NCBI GenBank assembly: GCA_900547035.1 | Contig: URFM01000029.1 | Coordinates: forward strand, 1-43,960 | Length of the DNA: 43,960 nucleotides | Direction of reading: 5' to 3' | From: an uncultured Clostridium sp. | GTDB lineage: Bacteria; Bacillota; Clostridia; Lachnospirales; Lachnospiraceae | In this document: piece after piece, positions 1 to 7,763 of the stretch | How the letters are laid out: every line of letters begins with the position of its first letter | Numbering within the stretch: the stretch's first letter is position 1 | Position numbers and translations under genes: made by a program | Notes under the pieces: model-generated | Seen by the model: only the letters and a program-made list of their open reading frames with translations | What the model was told of the DNA's origin: nothing | Databases searched by the model: none

Positions 1-643
1 AGCGGCGCAGCTCCTCCTTCATGGGTCGTTCCTTTAACAGAGCCTCCACGCCGAAGGGATTCTTGTTCTCTATGAGGCGGCTCAACTCTTCCTCCGTCTC
101 CTCATCCAGCCCCGCTTCCTCCAAAAGGCTCTGATAGAAACGGGCCTGTCCCAGCTCCACCTGAAATTCCTCCAGCCCTGAGGCCTTCAGGCAGGCGGTC
201 ACTAGGGCAATCATCTCTCCGTCCGCGTCCGCGCAGTTGTCCCCAATCAGCTCCGCCCCGGTCTCGGTCCGCTCCTTAAGCCGGCCCTGGTAGCTGGAGT
301 TGTTCTTGTAGGTCCGCTCCAGGTAGCACAGCCGCAATGGCATGGTTTCATCCTTAAAGTATTTCGCCACACAGCGGGCGATGGCGGGGGTCATATCCGG
401 CCTCAGGACCAGGGTATTGTTGTCCCGGTCAAAAAATTTGAACATCTCCCTGGAGCCGGCGCTGCCCCGGTCCTGGCGGAAAGTTTCCATAAATTCAAAC
501 GAGGGGGTCTGGATCTGTTCGTAGCCGTAGGAGTACAGTACCTTCAAAATTCGTTCCTGAACCGCCAGGCGCCTGCCGCACTCTCCGGTATAGATATCCC
601 GCACTCCCTCCGGCGTGTGGATCATTCGGTTGGTTTCCGACAT
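1..643 (-). CDS. hisZ: ATP phosphoribosyltransferase regulatory subunit HisZ (partial, 3' end off window)
   Basis: The visible N-terminal ~214 residues read as a class II histidyl-tRNA-synthetase-like catalytic fold. They begin MSETNRMIHTPEGVRDI and carry the motif-2-like segments RPDMTPAIAR and CYLERTYKN. The TPEGVRDI opening is typical of HisZ, the paralogue that partners the short HisG and regulates the first step of histidine biosynthesis; HisS usually opens differently. The ATG at 643-641 follows a TGAAAGGAGC ribosome binding site. A near-consensus promoter lies about 100 bases upstream, so this is probably the first gene of a his operon continuing past base 1. A true HisS cannot be fully excluded without the C-terminus. 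Confidence 0.85.
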   Translation of the reverse strand, partial: MSETNRMIHTPEGVRDIYTGECGRRLAVQERILKVLYSYGYEQIQTPSFEFMETFRQDRGSAGSREMFKFFDRDNNTLVLRPDMTPAIARCVAKYFKDETMPLRLCYLERTYKNNSSYQGRLKERTETGAELIGDNCADADGEMIALVTACLKASGLEEFQVELGQARFYQSLLEEAGLDEETEEELSRLIENKNPFGVEALLKERPMKEELRR

Positions 644-747
644 GGTATCGGCTCCTTTCAATGTTTTGCTTCAGCCATTTCAGGCTTTACGAATGGCCGC
701 TTTGGTACTTTCGCATAGTAAAGTGATAATATGATAACGTGTAAACT

Positions 748-776
748 ATTATAGGAAAGGATGGACCATTTGTCAA
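748..776 (-). promoter_or_regulatory. sigma-A promoter of hisZ
   Basis: On the minus strand TTGACA (776-771), a 17-base spacer and TATAAT (753-748) match the vegetative consensus exactly. The predicted start near 741 gives a leader of about 100 bases. A GCCATT/AATGGC stem can form in it, but no T-box signature is visible. Confidence 0.85.
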
Positions 777-783
777 TTCCTTT

Positions 784-1317
784 TTAACCGCGCCGCTCCA
801 GGTCTTTCTGAAGGGGCTCCAGATAATGGACCAGCATATCCCTGTGGCTTCTAATCTGGAAATCCCGGTCGATTTCCTCGTAGGTAAAGCTTTTTCTTTC
901 ACCCCCCTCCATCCGGTTCCAGAAACGGTTCAAATCCGCCAGGGGAATGTAGTACATCTCATTGAGGGCGGTGTAAAAAAGGATAATGAAAGCGATGCCG
1001 CCCTGCTCCTCAAATTCCCGCATAAAGCGAATCTGATGAGGATGGATATTCTGAAGGGGAAAGGTGGAGACTGCGGATTCCTTGGCATCAAAGCACACGG
1101 GAATCCCCTGGACCGCTCCAATGTAGTCTACGGTACTCTTCTGGTCAAAGTAGGCCAGAGTGATATGGCGGCTGGTCTTGTCAATCTCAATGGGGGTGAT
1201 GGGAGTCGGAACCTTCTGAATCAGCGCCAGTTTTTTTTCGCGGTAGCTTTCGTTGGTGTGGTTAATCAGTTCCTCCAGGGTAGAACCCCTAAGGCCTCTG
1301 CTGTGCCATGTGCCCAT
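784..1317 (-). CDS. recU: Holliday junction resolvase RecU
   Basis: A 177-residue homologue of RecU, the Firmicutes junction-resolving nuclease of homologous recombination. Visible nuclease-core residues are the TVDY aspartate (about D64), the FDAKE segment (D77-x-K79-E80) and the downstream FPLQN and HPHQ motifs that match the Bacillus family. The start chosen is the ATG at 1317, because it is preceded by GGAAAGGA at good spacing and opens MGTWHSRGLRG, which resembles the family's SNRGMTLE region. A longer in-frame opening to 1458 lies wholly inside the upstream HAD gene and is not needed. The protein lacks most of the N-terminal tail of Bacillus RecU. Its first 29 bases overlap the end of the HAD gene, suggesting translational coupling. 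Confidence 0.93.
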   Translation of the reverse strand: MGTWHSRGLRGSTLEELINHTNESYREKKLALIQKVPTPITPIEIDKTSRHITLAYFDQKSTVDYIGAVQGIPVCFDAKESAVSTFPLQNIHPHQIRFMREFEEQGGIAFIILFYTALNEMYYIPLADLNRFWNRMEGGERKSFTYEEIDRDFQIRSHRDMLVHYLEPLQKDLERRG

Positions 1318-2137
1318 AGCCGTCCGTCCTTTCCGGGAATAATTGTTCCAATGTGACCAGGACGCCGTCCTCTTCATTGGAGGGGCATACCTGTTTCGCC
1401 GACTTTTTGACGCGCTCCGGCGCGTTTTCCATGGCAAAGCTATAGCCGCAGTAGCCAAGCATCTCTATGTCATTTTCCCCGTCCCCAAAGGCGGTGCACT
1501 GCTCCGGCGCGATGCCCCAGCGCTCTGCCAGGCGTTTCAGGCCGGAGGCTTTGTGGCAGCCCGGAAGGATTAAATCCACAGCTCCATGACCGCTTGTGGT
1601 GGGCTCCAGCCTTCCGCCAAGTCTCTCGCGGAACATCTTCAGGTAGAAATCGGTTTTTTCTTCCGGGACCGTAGGGGAAAATTTCAAAATCTGGTCTTTG
1701 ACCGCTTTAAAATCATCCACCCATCGCAGACGGTGATAATAAATCTTCGTGAAATCAAAAAACTTCTGGCTTACCGTGCCCCGCTGGCAGTAGGCGCTGT
1801 CCACCCCGCACAGGACATTTGCGATCTCGGGGTACTCCCCGCATACGTCCGTTACAAAATCCACGGTTTCCTTCGGCATGTCCGCGGCAAAGATCAGTGC
1901 CTCCCGGTCTTTTACGAAAGCGCCGTTTTCCGCAACAAAGGCTAACTGCTCATAGCAGTCCGGGAACAAATCGATTAGCTGGTAATACTGGTTTCCGCTG
2001 GCTACCACAAATTTGCAGCCCGCCTCCTCCATGCGGGACAGAATCCGCTTAAACCGCGGGATGTCATAAGTGTAATCCGAATGGATAAAGGTGCCGTCTA
2101 TATCCACCGCAACCAGTTTGATGTCGTTATGTTTCAT
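1289..2137 (-). CDS. Cof-type HAD-IIB family hydrolase
   Basis: A 282-residue haloacid-dehalogenase-superfamily phosphatase. Motif I is VDIDGT, with nucleophile and acid at about D12 and D14. A C2-type cap follows, and the C-terminal motif IV reads FGDGENDIEML, the Cof-family signature. These proteins dephosphorylate sugar phosphates, nucleotides or flavin-type substrates; the substrate here cannot be read from sequence. The start is the ATG at 2137 behind AAAAAGGAAA; the open frame runs about 21 codons further upstream without a ribosome binding site. It lies between trpS and recU on the same strand. Confidence 0.88.
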   Translation of the reverse strand: MKHNDIKLVAVDIDGTFIHSDYTYDIPRFKRILSRMEEAGCKFVVASGNQYYQLIDLFPDCYEQLAFVAENGAFVKDREALIFAADMPKETVDFVTDVCGEYPEIANVLCGVDSAYCQRGTVSQKFFDFTKIYYHRLRWVDDFKAVKDQILKFSPTVPEEKTDFYLKMFRERLGGRLEPTTSGHGAVDLILPGCHKASGLKRLAERWGIAPEQCTAFGDGENDIEMLGYCGYSFAMENAPERVKKSAKQVCPSNEEDGVLVTLEQLFPERTDGYGHMAQQRP

Positions 2138-2192
2138 GGGACTATTTCCTTTTTCAGTAATAAAATCTGGGCGAAACACCGCATTCGTCAAA

Positions 2193-2221
2193 GGCGGCAC
2201 CCGCCCACAGCAGATGCCGCC
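2193..2221 (-). terminator. possible weak terminator after trpS
   Basis: GGCGGCA and TGCCGCC form a 7-bp GC-rich stem with a ~15-base loop just after the trpS stop, followed on the minus strand by only three T residues. It may attenuate rather than stop transcription into the HAD-recU pair. Confidence 0.4.
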
Positions 2222-2229
2222 TCAATCGA

Positions 2230-3321
2230 TTAAGCTTCGGAGGCAAAGCGTTTTGCCTGCTCCTCAATCAGCTCTTTGTCTTCAAAATAGTTGATTTTCA
2301 TGGCCCGCTTCATCTCAGCCAGAGTCTGGGCGGCTTTTGCTTCCGCTTTCCTGCTGCCCTCCTCCAGAATCCGGTATACGGCGGGAATGTCCTTGGCGAA
2401 TTCCTGGCGGCGCTCCCGGATGGGACGCAGCTCGTCCTGGATGACGTTGTTCAGGAAACGCTTTACCTTCACATCGCCCAGACCGCCTCTGGTGTAGTGT
2501 GCCTTCAGCTCGTCCAGATTCTTGTACTCCGGCAGATATTTTTCAAAATGCTCATCCTGGCAGAAGGCATCCAGATAGATGAATACCGGATTGCCCTCCA
2601 CATTTCCCGGGTCCTCCACTCTTAAGTGGTTGGGGTCCGTGAACATGGACATGATTTTCTTGCGGATCTCTTCCTCGGAGTCGGATAAATAGATGCAGTT
2701 TCCAAGGGACTTGCTCATCTTGGCTTTTCCGTCGATTCCGGGCAGGCGCATACAGGCCTTATTGTCCGGAAGAAGGATATCGGGCATCACCAGGGTCTCC
2801 CCGTAAACGGAGTTGAACTTGTGGACGATTTCCCTGGTCTGCTCAATCATGGGAGCCTGGTCCTCACCCACCGGCACCGTAGTGGCTTTAAAAGCGGTGA
2901 TGTCCGCCGCCTGGCTGATGGGGTAGGTGAAAAATCCTACTGGGATGCTGGTCTCAAAGTTGCGCATCTGAATCTCCGCCTTTACCGTGGGATTGCGCTG
3001 AAGGCGGGAAACGGTTACCATGTCCATATAATAGAAAGTCATTTCGCACAGCTGGGGCACCTGAGACTGGATAAACAGTACGGATTTCTCCGGGTCCAGG
3101 CCGCAGGCCAGGTAATCCAGCGCCACCTCAATGATATTCTGGCGGACCTTTTCCGGATTGTCCATATTGTCCGTCAGCGCCTGAGCGTCCGCAATCATAA
3201 TATAAATCTCATCAAATTCCCCGGAATTCTGCAGCTCTACTCTTCTCTTTAAAGAGCCAACATAGTGGCCTACATGAAGCCGTCCCGTGGGACGGTCGCC
3301 GGTCAAAATAATCTTTGCCAT
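2230..3321 (-). CDS. trpS: Tryptophanyl-tRNA synthetase
   Basis: A 363-residue class Ic aminoacyl-tRNA synthetase that charges tRNA-Trp. The HIGH-type ATP motif is HVGH (residues 16-19) within [15 protein letters not shown], and the KMSKS loop is exact at 201-205 (AKMSKSLGN). The tryptophan pocket region ADAQALTDN is also recognisable. It is slightly longer than the ~330-residue Bacillus enzyme, mainly through the insertion after SLKRR. The start ATG at 3321 has a GAGAGGA site upstream. The leader is only about 40 bases, so there is no room for a tryptophan T-box. Confidence 0.97.
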   Translation of the reverse strand: MAKIILTGDRPTGRLHVGHYVGSLKRRVELQNSGEFDEIYIMIADAQALTDNMDNPEKVRQNIIEVALDYLACGLDPEKSVLFIQSQVPQLCEMTFYYMDMVTVSRLQRNPTVKAEIQMRNFETSIPVGFFTYPISQAADITAFKATTVPVGEDQAPMIEQTREIVHKFNSVYGETLVMPDILLPDNKACMRLPGIDGKAKMSKSLGNCIYLSDSEEEIRKKIMSMFTDPNHLRVEDPGNVEGNPVFIYLDAFCQDEHFEKYLPEYKNLDELKAHYTRGGLGDVKVKRFLNNVIQDELRPIRERRQEFAKDIPAVYRILEEGSRKAEAKAAQTLAEMKRAMKINYFEDKELIEEQAKRFASEA

Positions 3322-3365
3322 AATGTCTAAAGTCCTCTCATTTTTTCTGATTCAAGCTATCCTTA

Positions 3366-3395
3366 ATCATACCTCATGGCAGGGGATTCTGTCAA
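3366..3395 (-). promoter_or_regulatory. sigma-A promoter of trpS
   Basis: TTGACA (3395-3390), an 18-base spacer and TATGAT (3371-3366) on the minus strand. The -35 overlaps the stop region of the upstream GrpB/deaminase gene, so trpS has its own promoter. Confidence 0.7.
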
Positions 3396-4297
3396 GAATG
3401 GGGACCCCACCAATCAGGAATCAGGGACTTCAGTTGTACTGTTTTTTGGGTCTCATAGTCGCACAGGATTTCTATATCTCCGGCCCTTTCATCCAGCTGC
3501 ATCATAAGTTCCCGGCAGGCCCCGCATGGCATCCCCGCTTTTCCATCCGGCATCACAGCGGCGATCTTTTTAATCCGGCTTTCCCCGTTTGTAATCATAT
3601 TGGCAATGGCGTTCCGCTCCGCGCACATCCCTAAAGAGCAGGCCGTGTCAATGCACACGCCCACATAGATGTTCCCCTGTTCCGTCAAAAGGGCGGCGGA
3701 TACGCCTCCGGCTGTAATCAGCGGCGAGATTTCCCGTTCCTGCTGCGCCTTCCTTGCGGCGATATACAATTTATCCCATGTGCCATCGTATTGGGAAAGC
3801 GCGCGTTTTTCCGTCTCCCGCACAAAAACATCTTTTCCGTCGCAATATCCCTCAATATCATAGGGAAATTTCTGAGCAAGGGCTTTTTTGAGCTTCGCGT
3901 ATTCGTTCCATTCCGTTTCGTGACTTTGCATGTAGTCGCGGAATGCAAGGTGACGTCCGATATTCTTCCAGTCGTCCGCCTGGAACATATGGATTTGATG
4001 GGTCCGCTCATCTCCTCCTTTGCGGAGATAACGTCTTCCGGCTATGCCAAATTCGCCGAGATATTCATAACCTATTTCGGAAAATTGTTCTGCCGTAGAG
4101 TCGGCTTTTTCAAGACTCCTGACGACCGCCATGATGTCAATGACCGGCTTGGCCGCCAGTCCCGGCACGGAGGTACTTCCGATGTGGTAGATGGAAATGC
4201 AATTCTCTTTCAGTATTTCCGCAATGCGTTTTCTTTCTTCCGCGTATTGCAGGGGCCATTTTGGGTTATAATCTGTGACGGTTATGTGTTGGGGCAT
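3392..4297 (-). CDS. GrpB-family domain fused to a cytidine-deaminase-like domain
   Basis: A 301-residue two-domain protein. Residues ~1-168 are a GrpB/UPF0157 domain, a nucleotidyltransferase-like fold, with the signature HIGSTSVPGL (38-47) followed by KPVIDI. Residues ~174-301 are a cytidine/blasticidin-S-deaminase-type domain with both zinc motifs intact: CAERN (C225, catalytic E227) and PCGAC (C258, C261). The deaminase half predicts hydrolytic deamination of a cytosine nucleoside or analogue; the GrpB half has no firmly assigned reaction. The frame is continuous, so the fusion is real in this sequence. The ATG at 4297 sits nine bases after AGGTG; a GTG at 4309 is a less likely start. It appears monocistronic. 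Confidence 0.85.
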   Translation of the reverse strand: MPQHITVTDYNPKWPLQYAEERKRIAEILKENCISIYHIGSTSVPGLAAKPVIDIMAVVRSLEKADSTAEQFSEIGYEYLGEFGIAGRRYLRKGGDERTHQIHMFQADDWKNIGRHLAFRDYMQSHETEWNEYAKLKKALAQKFPYDIEGYCDGKDVFVRETEKRALSQYDGTWDKLYIAARKAQQEREISPLITAGGVSAALLTEQGNIYVGVCIDTACSLGMCAERNAIANMITNGESRIKKIAAVMPDGKAGMPCGACRELMMQLDERAGDIEILCDYETQKTVQLKSLIPDWWGPHS

Positions 4298-4523
4298 TTT
4301 GGAACTCACCTCTTATCACTTTATATATCTAACACTGCTATTTTAAACATAACGCAAATATGCTAGATTGTAAATATTAATGTTAAATTATAGAACTTTT
4401 CGTAAAACTGTCTTTGCAATAAAGAAATAAAATATTTAACGATAACCAAAAGGATTACCGTAGAATCTTGACATCCTGACTAGAGTGTCTGAAAATAATA
4501 ATAGTTCATAAGGAGGTAACCAT

Positions 4524-5027
4524 ATGAAGGATTACAAAAACTATTTGGGACATTATATTGACACTCTGAGAGAACTTGGGATGGATATACAAAATTCAAA
4601 GGAAGAACTTTTAGATATGATTTTGGGACTTCCGGGGGATATGCTGGAAGAAATGTTGCCGGAATGCGTTGTGGGAACAATGTTCGACTATATGAAATCC
4701 AATCAGATGTTTTCCTTTGATACGGAGGCATTTAATGTTGGACGCATGTATGCAGATTTTCTGGAAAAAGTTGCTGCAATCTCACATGGTGAACTAACGT
4801 TTACTCAAATTGAAGAAATTCAGAAAGCAGAAGAAACGATAGATTCCTATGGGTTTGATACAGGAGTGTTGCCCTTTATCAATCAGGTTATTCAGGAGCA
4901 GGATACCGGGAAAGCACTTTATTGCACTGGAGATGGTGCTCAAAATCTGATTGTTTTTTATGTCAGTGATGACTGGGCGGAACGTTTCAATGAAAAAGCT
5001 GAGTGGATAGAATTAAAAAAGCCGTAA
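4524..5027 (+). CDS. AT-rich orphan protein of unknown function
   Basis: A 167-residue soluble, acidic protein that I do not recognise. It has no signal peptide, membrane segment or cysteine cluster; the first half is rich in Glu, Leu and Met and predicts helices. A canonical ribosome binding site (AAGGAGGTAACCAT) precedes the ATG. Base composition and codon use (many AAA, GAA, TTT, ATA) are visibly more AT-rich than the flanking genes, as is the ~200-base upstream region, which suggests horizontal acquisition. A TTGACA at 4468-4473 could be a -35, but no convincing -10 lies at proper spacing. An immunity- or stress-type role is conceivable but unsupported. Confidence 0.8.
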   Translation: MKDYKNYLGHYIDTLRELGMDIQNSKEELLDMILGLPGDMLEEMLPECVVGTMFDYMKSNQMFSFDTEAFNVGRMYADFLEKVAAISHGELTFTQIEEIQKAEETIDSYGFDTGVLPFINQVIQEQDTGKALYCTGDGAQNLIVFYVSDDWAERFNEKAEWIELKKP

Positions 5028-5034
5028 AAGAACG

Positions 5035-5061
5035 GGCACATCTCCCTAATAGGGTTGTGCC
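5035..5061. terminator. hairpin between convergent genes (bidirectional terminator candidate)
   Basis: GGCACA...CCC-TAAT-GGG...TGTGCC forms a long stem with short internal mismatches. It lies just after the plus-strand orphan gene and includes the stop codon of the minus-strand DUF1062 gene. The minus-strand side is followed by CGTTCTTTT, a modest T-run. Confidence 0.5.
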
Positions 5062-5615
5062 TGTCCCTCAAAAACCACCTCCATCCCTCCGTTCACCCTG
5101 CCCCTGCACAGGTCAAATCCCGGAAGCCCGCGGATTCTCCCCTTATCAACCATTCGCCAATAGTCGTTCCGAGACAAGCACAGTTTTTCTCTTATAACCG
5201 CGGACACCTTTATATCCAACGAATATTGACTTTTGATTTTCAGCAGCAGGGATTCATCCAGCGAAAACCGTTCTCCTGCGATTGAATAATCCGGTCTCCC
5301 AGCCTTCACGCCGTTTCTCCGCAAAAAGCCGGAATCCATGGCAAATTTCCTTACAAGCTCTTTATCATTCCGATAAAACCCTTCCAGCGTTCCGGAATCT
5401 AAGGCACGAGGAGAAATGCGAGAACTGACTTCTGCGTTCCAGGAAGTACCGCAGTTTGAACAACGGTAAATCAGCCAGATATCCAGCAGTTTTTTCTGAG
5501 CGTTGACCCGGAATTGTTCCGAACAGATAAAGGTTTTCGTTTCTCCGCATTTTTTGCAGTATCTCCATACCGGCAGCAAGGAATGGCACTGCACCTCCCA
5601 GGTCACTCTTCTCAT
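5046..5615 (-). CDS. DUF1062 domain-containing protein
   Basis: A 189-residue protein matching my recollection of the DUF1062 family. Two CxxC knuckles, CKKCG (about residues 20-24) and CSNCG (about 52-56), would form a zinc ribbon. They flank the conserved-looking FRVNAQKKLLDIWLIYRC segment. The remainder is a basic/aromatic helical region with no recognised catalytic motif. The ATG at 5615 is preceded by ACAGGAGGAGG. No function is established for the family; the zinc ribbon is compatible with nucleic-acid or protein contacts. It is transcribed alone, towards the orphan gene. Confidence 0.75.
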   Translation of the reverse strand: MRRVTWEVQCHSLLPVWRYCKKCGETKTFICSEQFRVNAQKKLLDIWLIYRCSNCGTSWNAEVSSRISPRALDSGTLEGFYRNDKELVRKFAMDSGFLRRNGVKAGRPDYSIAGERFSLDESLLLKIKSQYSLDIKVSAVIREKLCLSRNDYWRMVDKGRIRGLPGFDLCRGRVNGGMEVVFEGQAQPY

Positions 5616-5714
5616 GTTCGTTTCCTCCTCCTGTAATCCTTTGGCAGGTAAATTCTAACATCGCCTTCCGGGGAGGGAAACCGAATCTTCCTTTGATAAA
5701 CAAACGTAAGAAAC

Positions 5715-5746
5715 GAGCTGGTACAGTTCATAAACCATACCAGCTC
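5715..5746 (-). terminator. terminator of the CD3324-like gene
   Basis: GAGCTGGTA and TACCAGCTC make a perfect 9-bp stem around a 14-base loop directly after the stop at 5751. The minus strand continues GTTTCTTACGTTT, an interrupted T-run. Confidence 0.6.
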
Positions 5747-5750
5747 GGCA

Positions 5751-6032
5751 TTATTGATTCCGCTCTTTTTTAAACTGCCCCACAATCCGCTGAATGCTTT
5801 TTAAGGACAGAAAATATCTGGCAGCCAGAGCCTCCATCCGTTCTCCCGCTAGGTATTCCGCGTAAATGCGTTCGTTCCGGTCGTGAAGTTCCCGGCGGGT
5901 GGAGGTGGCTGCGCCCCAGCCCCGTTTCTGATCTGAGATTCTGGGAATATACAGGAATTCCCCGTCAATATATTTCTGAACCTGAAGCAGCAGTTCCGGC
6001 GGCAGTACATGTGTTGCCTTTTTGTAGCCCAT
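5751..6032 (-). CDS. CD3324-like small DNA-binding protein
   Basis: A 93-residue basic protein opening MGYKKATHVLPPELL. It has a conserved core (QKYIDGEFLYIPR) and a C-terminal helix-turn-helix-like segment (AEYLAGERMEALAARYFLSLKSIQRIV). This layout matches the CD3324 family, which is related to Mor-type transcription activators, so DNA binding is likely but its target is unknown. The ATG at 6032 has AAAGGAG at good spacing. The same frame runs upstream without an in-frame ATG down to a stop that closes a nine-codon ORF at 6146-6117. Confidence 0.75.
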   Translation of the reverse strand: MGYKKATHVLPPELLLQVQKYIDGEFLYIPRISDQKRGWGAATSTRRELHDRNERIYAEYLAGERMEALAARYFLSLKSIQRIVGQFKKERNQ

Positions 6033-6116
6033 TTTGCGCTCCTTTGCAGTAGATTCGGGAACAGCAAAGCTGATGCGCAACACGGAGTTATCTTTTGACA
6101 GTTGCCGCAGCCTTGC

Positions 6117-6146
6117 TTACACGGCAATAACGATTGGATTGAGCAT
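6117..6146 (-). pseudogene. nine-codon ORF with strong RBS (upstream ORF or 5' stub of a transporter gene)
   Basis: On the minus strand AAAAAGGAGG precedes an ATG that encodes MLNPIVIAV and then TAA. The peptide resembles the extreme N-terminus of NhaC-like Na+/H+ antiporter proteins, so it may be the start of a gene whose body was deleted. Alternatively it is a regulatory leader peptide for the CD3324-like gene, which lies in the same frame 38 codons downstream. Confidence 0.45.
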
Positions 6147-6207
6147 AAAATCACAGCCTCCTTTTTCTGGTTTCCATGGGGTAAAAAGACCCTGCCCCGA
6201 CATTGAT

Positions 6208-6236
6208 ATTTTACCAGAATCCGGGATTAATGGAAA
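6208..6236 (-). promoter_or_regulatory. promoter upstream of the nine-codon ORF and CD3324-like gene
   Basis: TTTCCA (6236-6231), a 17-base spacer and TAAAAT (6213-6208), with an extended -10 TGG directly before the hexamer. Its location gives a leader that contains the nine-codon ORF. Confidence 0.45.
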
Positions 6237-6251
6237 TCTCAACTTTATTTA

Positions 6252-6665
6252 TCAAAAGAAGATGAGATTTTCCGGAAAAGACACGCTTCCCATGAGAGCC
6301 GTGGACATAGGAATCACATAGTTTCCGAATCCGTCACCAAAGTTAAATGCTAATACGGCGGTTTGTCTGGTGATGCCCACCATATCCGCGACAGGTGTAA
6401 AGATAGGCATTACTACAGCTGCCAGACCGGAACCGGATGTGATGACCGGATTCAAAGCAAAGTTGATCCAGTACATGCAGATACCCCGAAGAAAAAGCGG
6501 AAATGTCTTCAAAACCAATGTACATCCATATACGATAGTATCCAGAATATTCGCGGAAGACAAAACACCGGAAGTAGCTCTGGCGAGTCCCAAAATAATG
6601 GCGGAAACCGTCAGCTTTTTACATCCGTCCGCAAAGTAATTGGCAATCCATGAACTTTCATTTCC
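6252..6665 (-). pseudogene. YfcC-family (short-peptide/amino-acid type) transporter remnant
   Basis: About 137 codons match the C-terminal half of YfcC-family integral membrane transporters. The reading begins with a FADGCKK segment and ILGLARATSGVL. It continues through a membrane stretch to SGSGLAAVVMPIFTPVADMVG and FGDGFGNYVIPMS, the family's second pore-loop signature. No plausible start or N-terminal half is present upstream, and the frame ends early after SVSFPENLIFF. It is therefore truncated at both ends. YfcC transporters often sit beside M20 dipeptidases, and one lies on the other side of the LysR gene here, so this is probably the decayed transporter of that locus. Confidence 0.75.
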
Positions 6666-6713
6666 CCCTTTGGATAGATTGGGATAAGAGAGGAAACATA
6701 ATGCAAATTCCGT

Positions 6714-6742
6714 TTGCGGAAGCCATTTTCACATAGTATAAT
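6714..6742 (+). promoter_or_regulatory. sigma-A promoter of the LysR gene at 6840
   Basis: TTGCGG (6714-6719), a 17-base spacer and TATAAT (6737-6742). The predicted transcript starts near 6749. The leader holds an inverted repeat, GCATATA (6790-6796) and TATATGC (6808-6814), that could be an autoregulatory site or a weak hairpin. Confidence 0.65.
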
Positions 6743-6839
6743 AGGCAGAGAGCTTCTGTGTAAATATATAAATTTTTTATGTAATTTATGCATATATTCA
6801 TTTATTTTATATGCAATAAGGGGAAAGGAGGTCTATCAA

Positions 6840-7763
6840 ATGCAGTTTAAAGAGCAGGTCTATGTTCTGACTCTGGAGAAATACCGGAATTTTTCGAAAG
6901 CGGCAGAAGAACTCGGAATCAGCCAGCCGGCCTTGAGTACGTTTCTTACCAATCTGGAGCGTTCTTTGGGGACCCAGCTTTTTAATCGAAGCGCAAAGCC
7001 TATGAGTTTGACGGATGCCGGCGAGTTGTATGTAAGAAAAGCAAGACAGGTAATGCGGCTGAAGGATGAGTTTGATCTGGAGCTGGCGCATCTGGTGAAA
7101 GGGCGTTCCGCCAGGATTCATGTAGGCGTACAGCATATCCGGGCTCCCCACATTGTTCCTCCCCTGATGATGGCCCAACACCAGAGTTTCTCCAATTTAG
7201 AGATCATTTTGCACGAAGGGCCAGGGGAAGATTTGTACAAAATGCTCAGAGAAGGGCAGCTGGATCTTCTGTTTGCCAATACCAGAGGAGACCAGCCGGG
7301 ATGGGATGCGCTGCCTCTGTTTAACGAGCGGCTCCTGCTGGTAGTCCCGCATGATCATCCCATGGCTGAAAAAGCGAATAAAACATCAGGCCCTTATCCG
7401 TGGATAGATATTTCTCTCTTCCGCAATGACCATTTTGTTCTTCTTCCGGAAAGCTACAGTATTCGCTATTATATGGATCAGCTGTTTCATCAGGAGGGCT
7501 GGTTTCCGAAAGACTTTGCGGTTTACAGTCAGACTGAAGTATCTCTGCGGATGATTTCTGCCTCCTGCGGCGTCGGTTTTGTCCTGGAAAGTTATCTCTC
7601 CTATTTTCAGCTTCCAAAGCCTGTTATGGCCTTTTCCGTAGGAAATCCTCCTGTTCAGACAGAATTTGCCGCAGTCTATCCAAGAGAACAGTACCATTCC
7701 ATACAATTTCGTCAGCTTCTGGATATGATTTCCTTTCTCTTCTCCGATTCAAAAAAAACTTGA
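6840..7763 (+). CDS. LysR-family transcriptional regulator
   Basis: A 307-residue LysR-type regulator. The N-terminal winged helix-turn-helix is clear (residues ~1-60: YRNFSKAAEELGISQPALSTF, then the dimerisation linker). It is followed by a two-lobed periplasmic-binding-protein-like effector domain (~90-300). The start is the ATG at 6840 behind AAAGGAGGTC; an in-frame opening 42 codons upstream has no ribosome binding site and lies in the promoter. It is divergent from the YfcC remnant and precedes the M20 dipeptidase on the same strand, so it probably once controlled peptide or amino-acid uptake and hydrolysis. Confidence 0.92.
   Translation: MQFKEQVYVLTLEKYRNFSKAAEELGISQPALSTFLTNLERSLGTQLFNRSAKPMSLTDAGELYVRKARQVMRLKDEFDLELAHLVKGRSARIHVGVQHIRAPHIVPPLMMAQHQSFSNLEIILHEGPGEDLYKMLREGQLDLLFANTRGDQPGWDALPLFNERLLLVVPHDHPMAEKANKTSGPYPWIDISLFRNDHFVLLPESYSIRYYMDQLFHQEGWFPKDFAVYSQTEVSLRMISASCGVGFVLESYLSYFQLPKPVMAFSVGNPPVQTEFAAVYPREQYHSIQFRQLLDMISFLFSDSKKT

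Noticed and set aside
644..747. Possible T-box or histidine attenuator before hisZ
   Set aside because: The ~100-base leader is too short and has no T-box consensus, specifier loop or run of His codons.
826..1356. 176-codon plus-strand ORF
   Set aside because: It lies antisense to recU, has no ribosome binding site and its translation shows no family motif.
784..1458. Long (224-codon) version of recU
   Set aside because: The extra N-terminus is the HAD gene read in another frame; it is Arg/Ser-rich and lacks a ribosome site, whereas the ATG at 1317 has one.
3322..3365. Possible tryptophan T-box before trpS
   Set aside because: Promoter and start codon leave a leader of about 40 bases, too short for a T-box.
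3791..4366. 191-codon plus-strand ORF
   Set aside because: Antisense to the GrpB/deaminase gene; the minus frame carries intact motifs in two domains.
5715..5746. Inverted repeats as possible insertion-sequence ends around the accessory 4-7 kb region
   Set aside because: The repeats form local hairpins next to stop codons and act as terminators; no transposase fragment or target-site duplication was seen.
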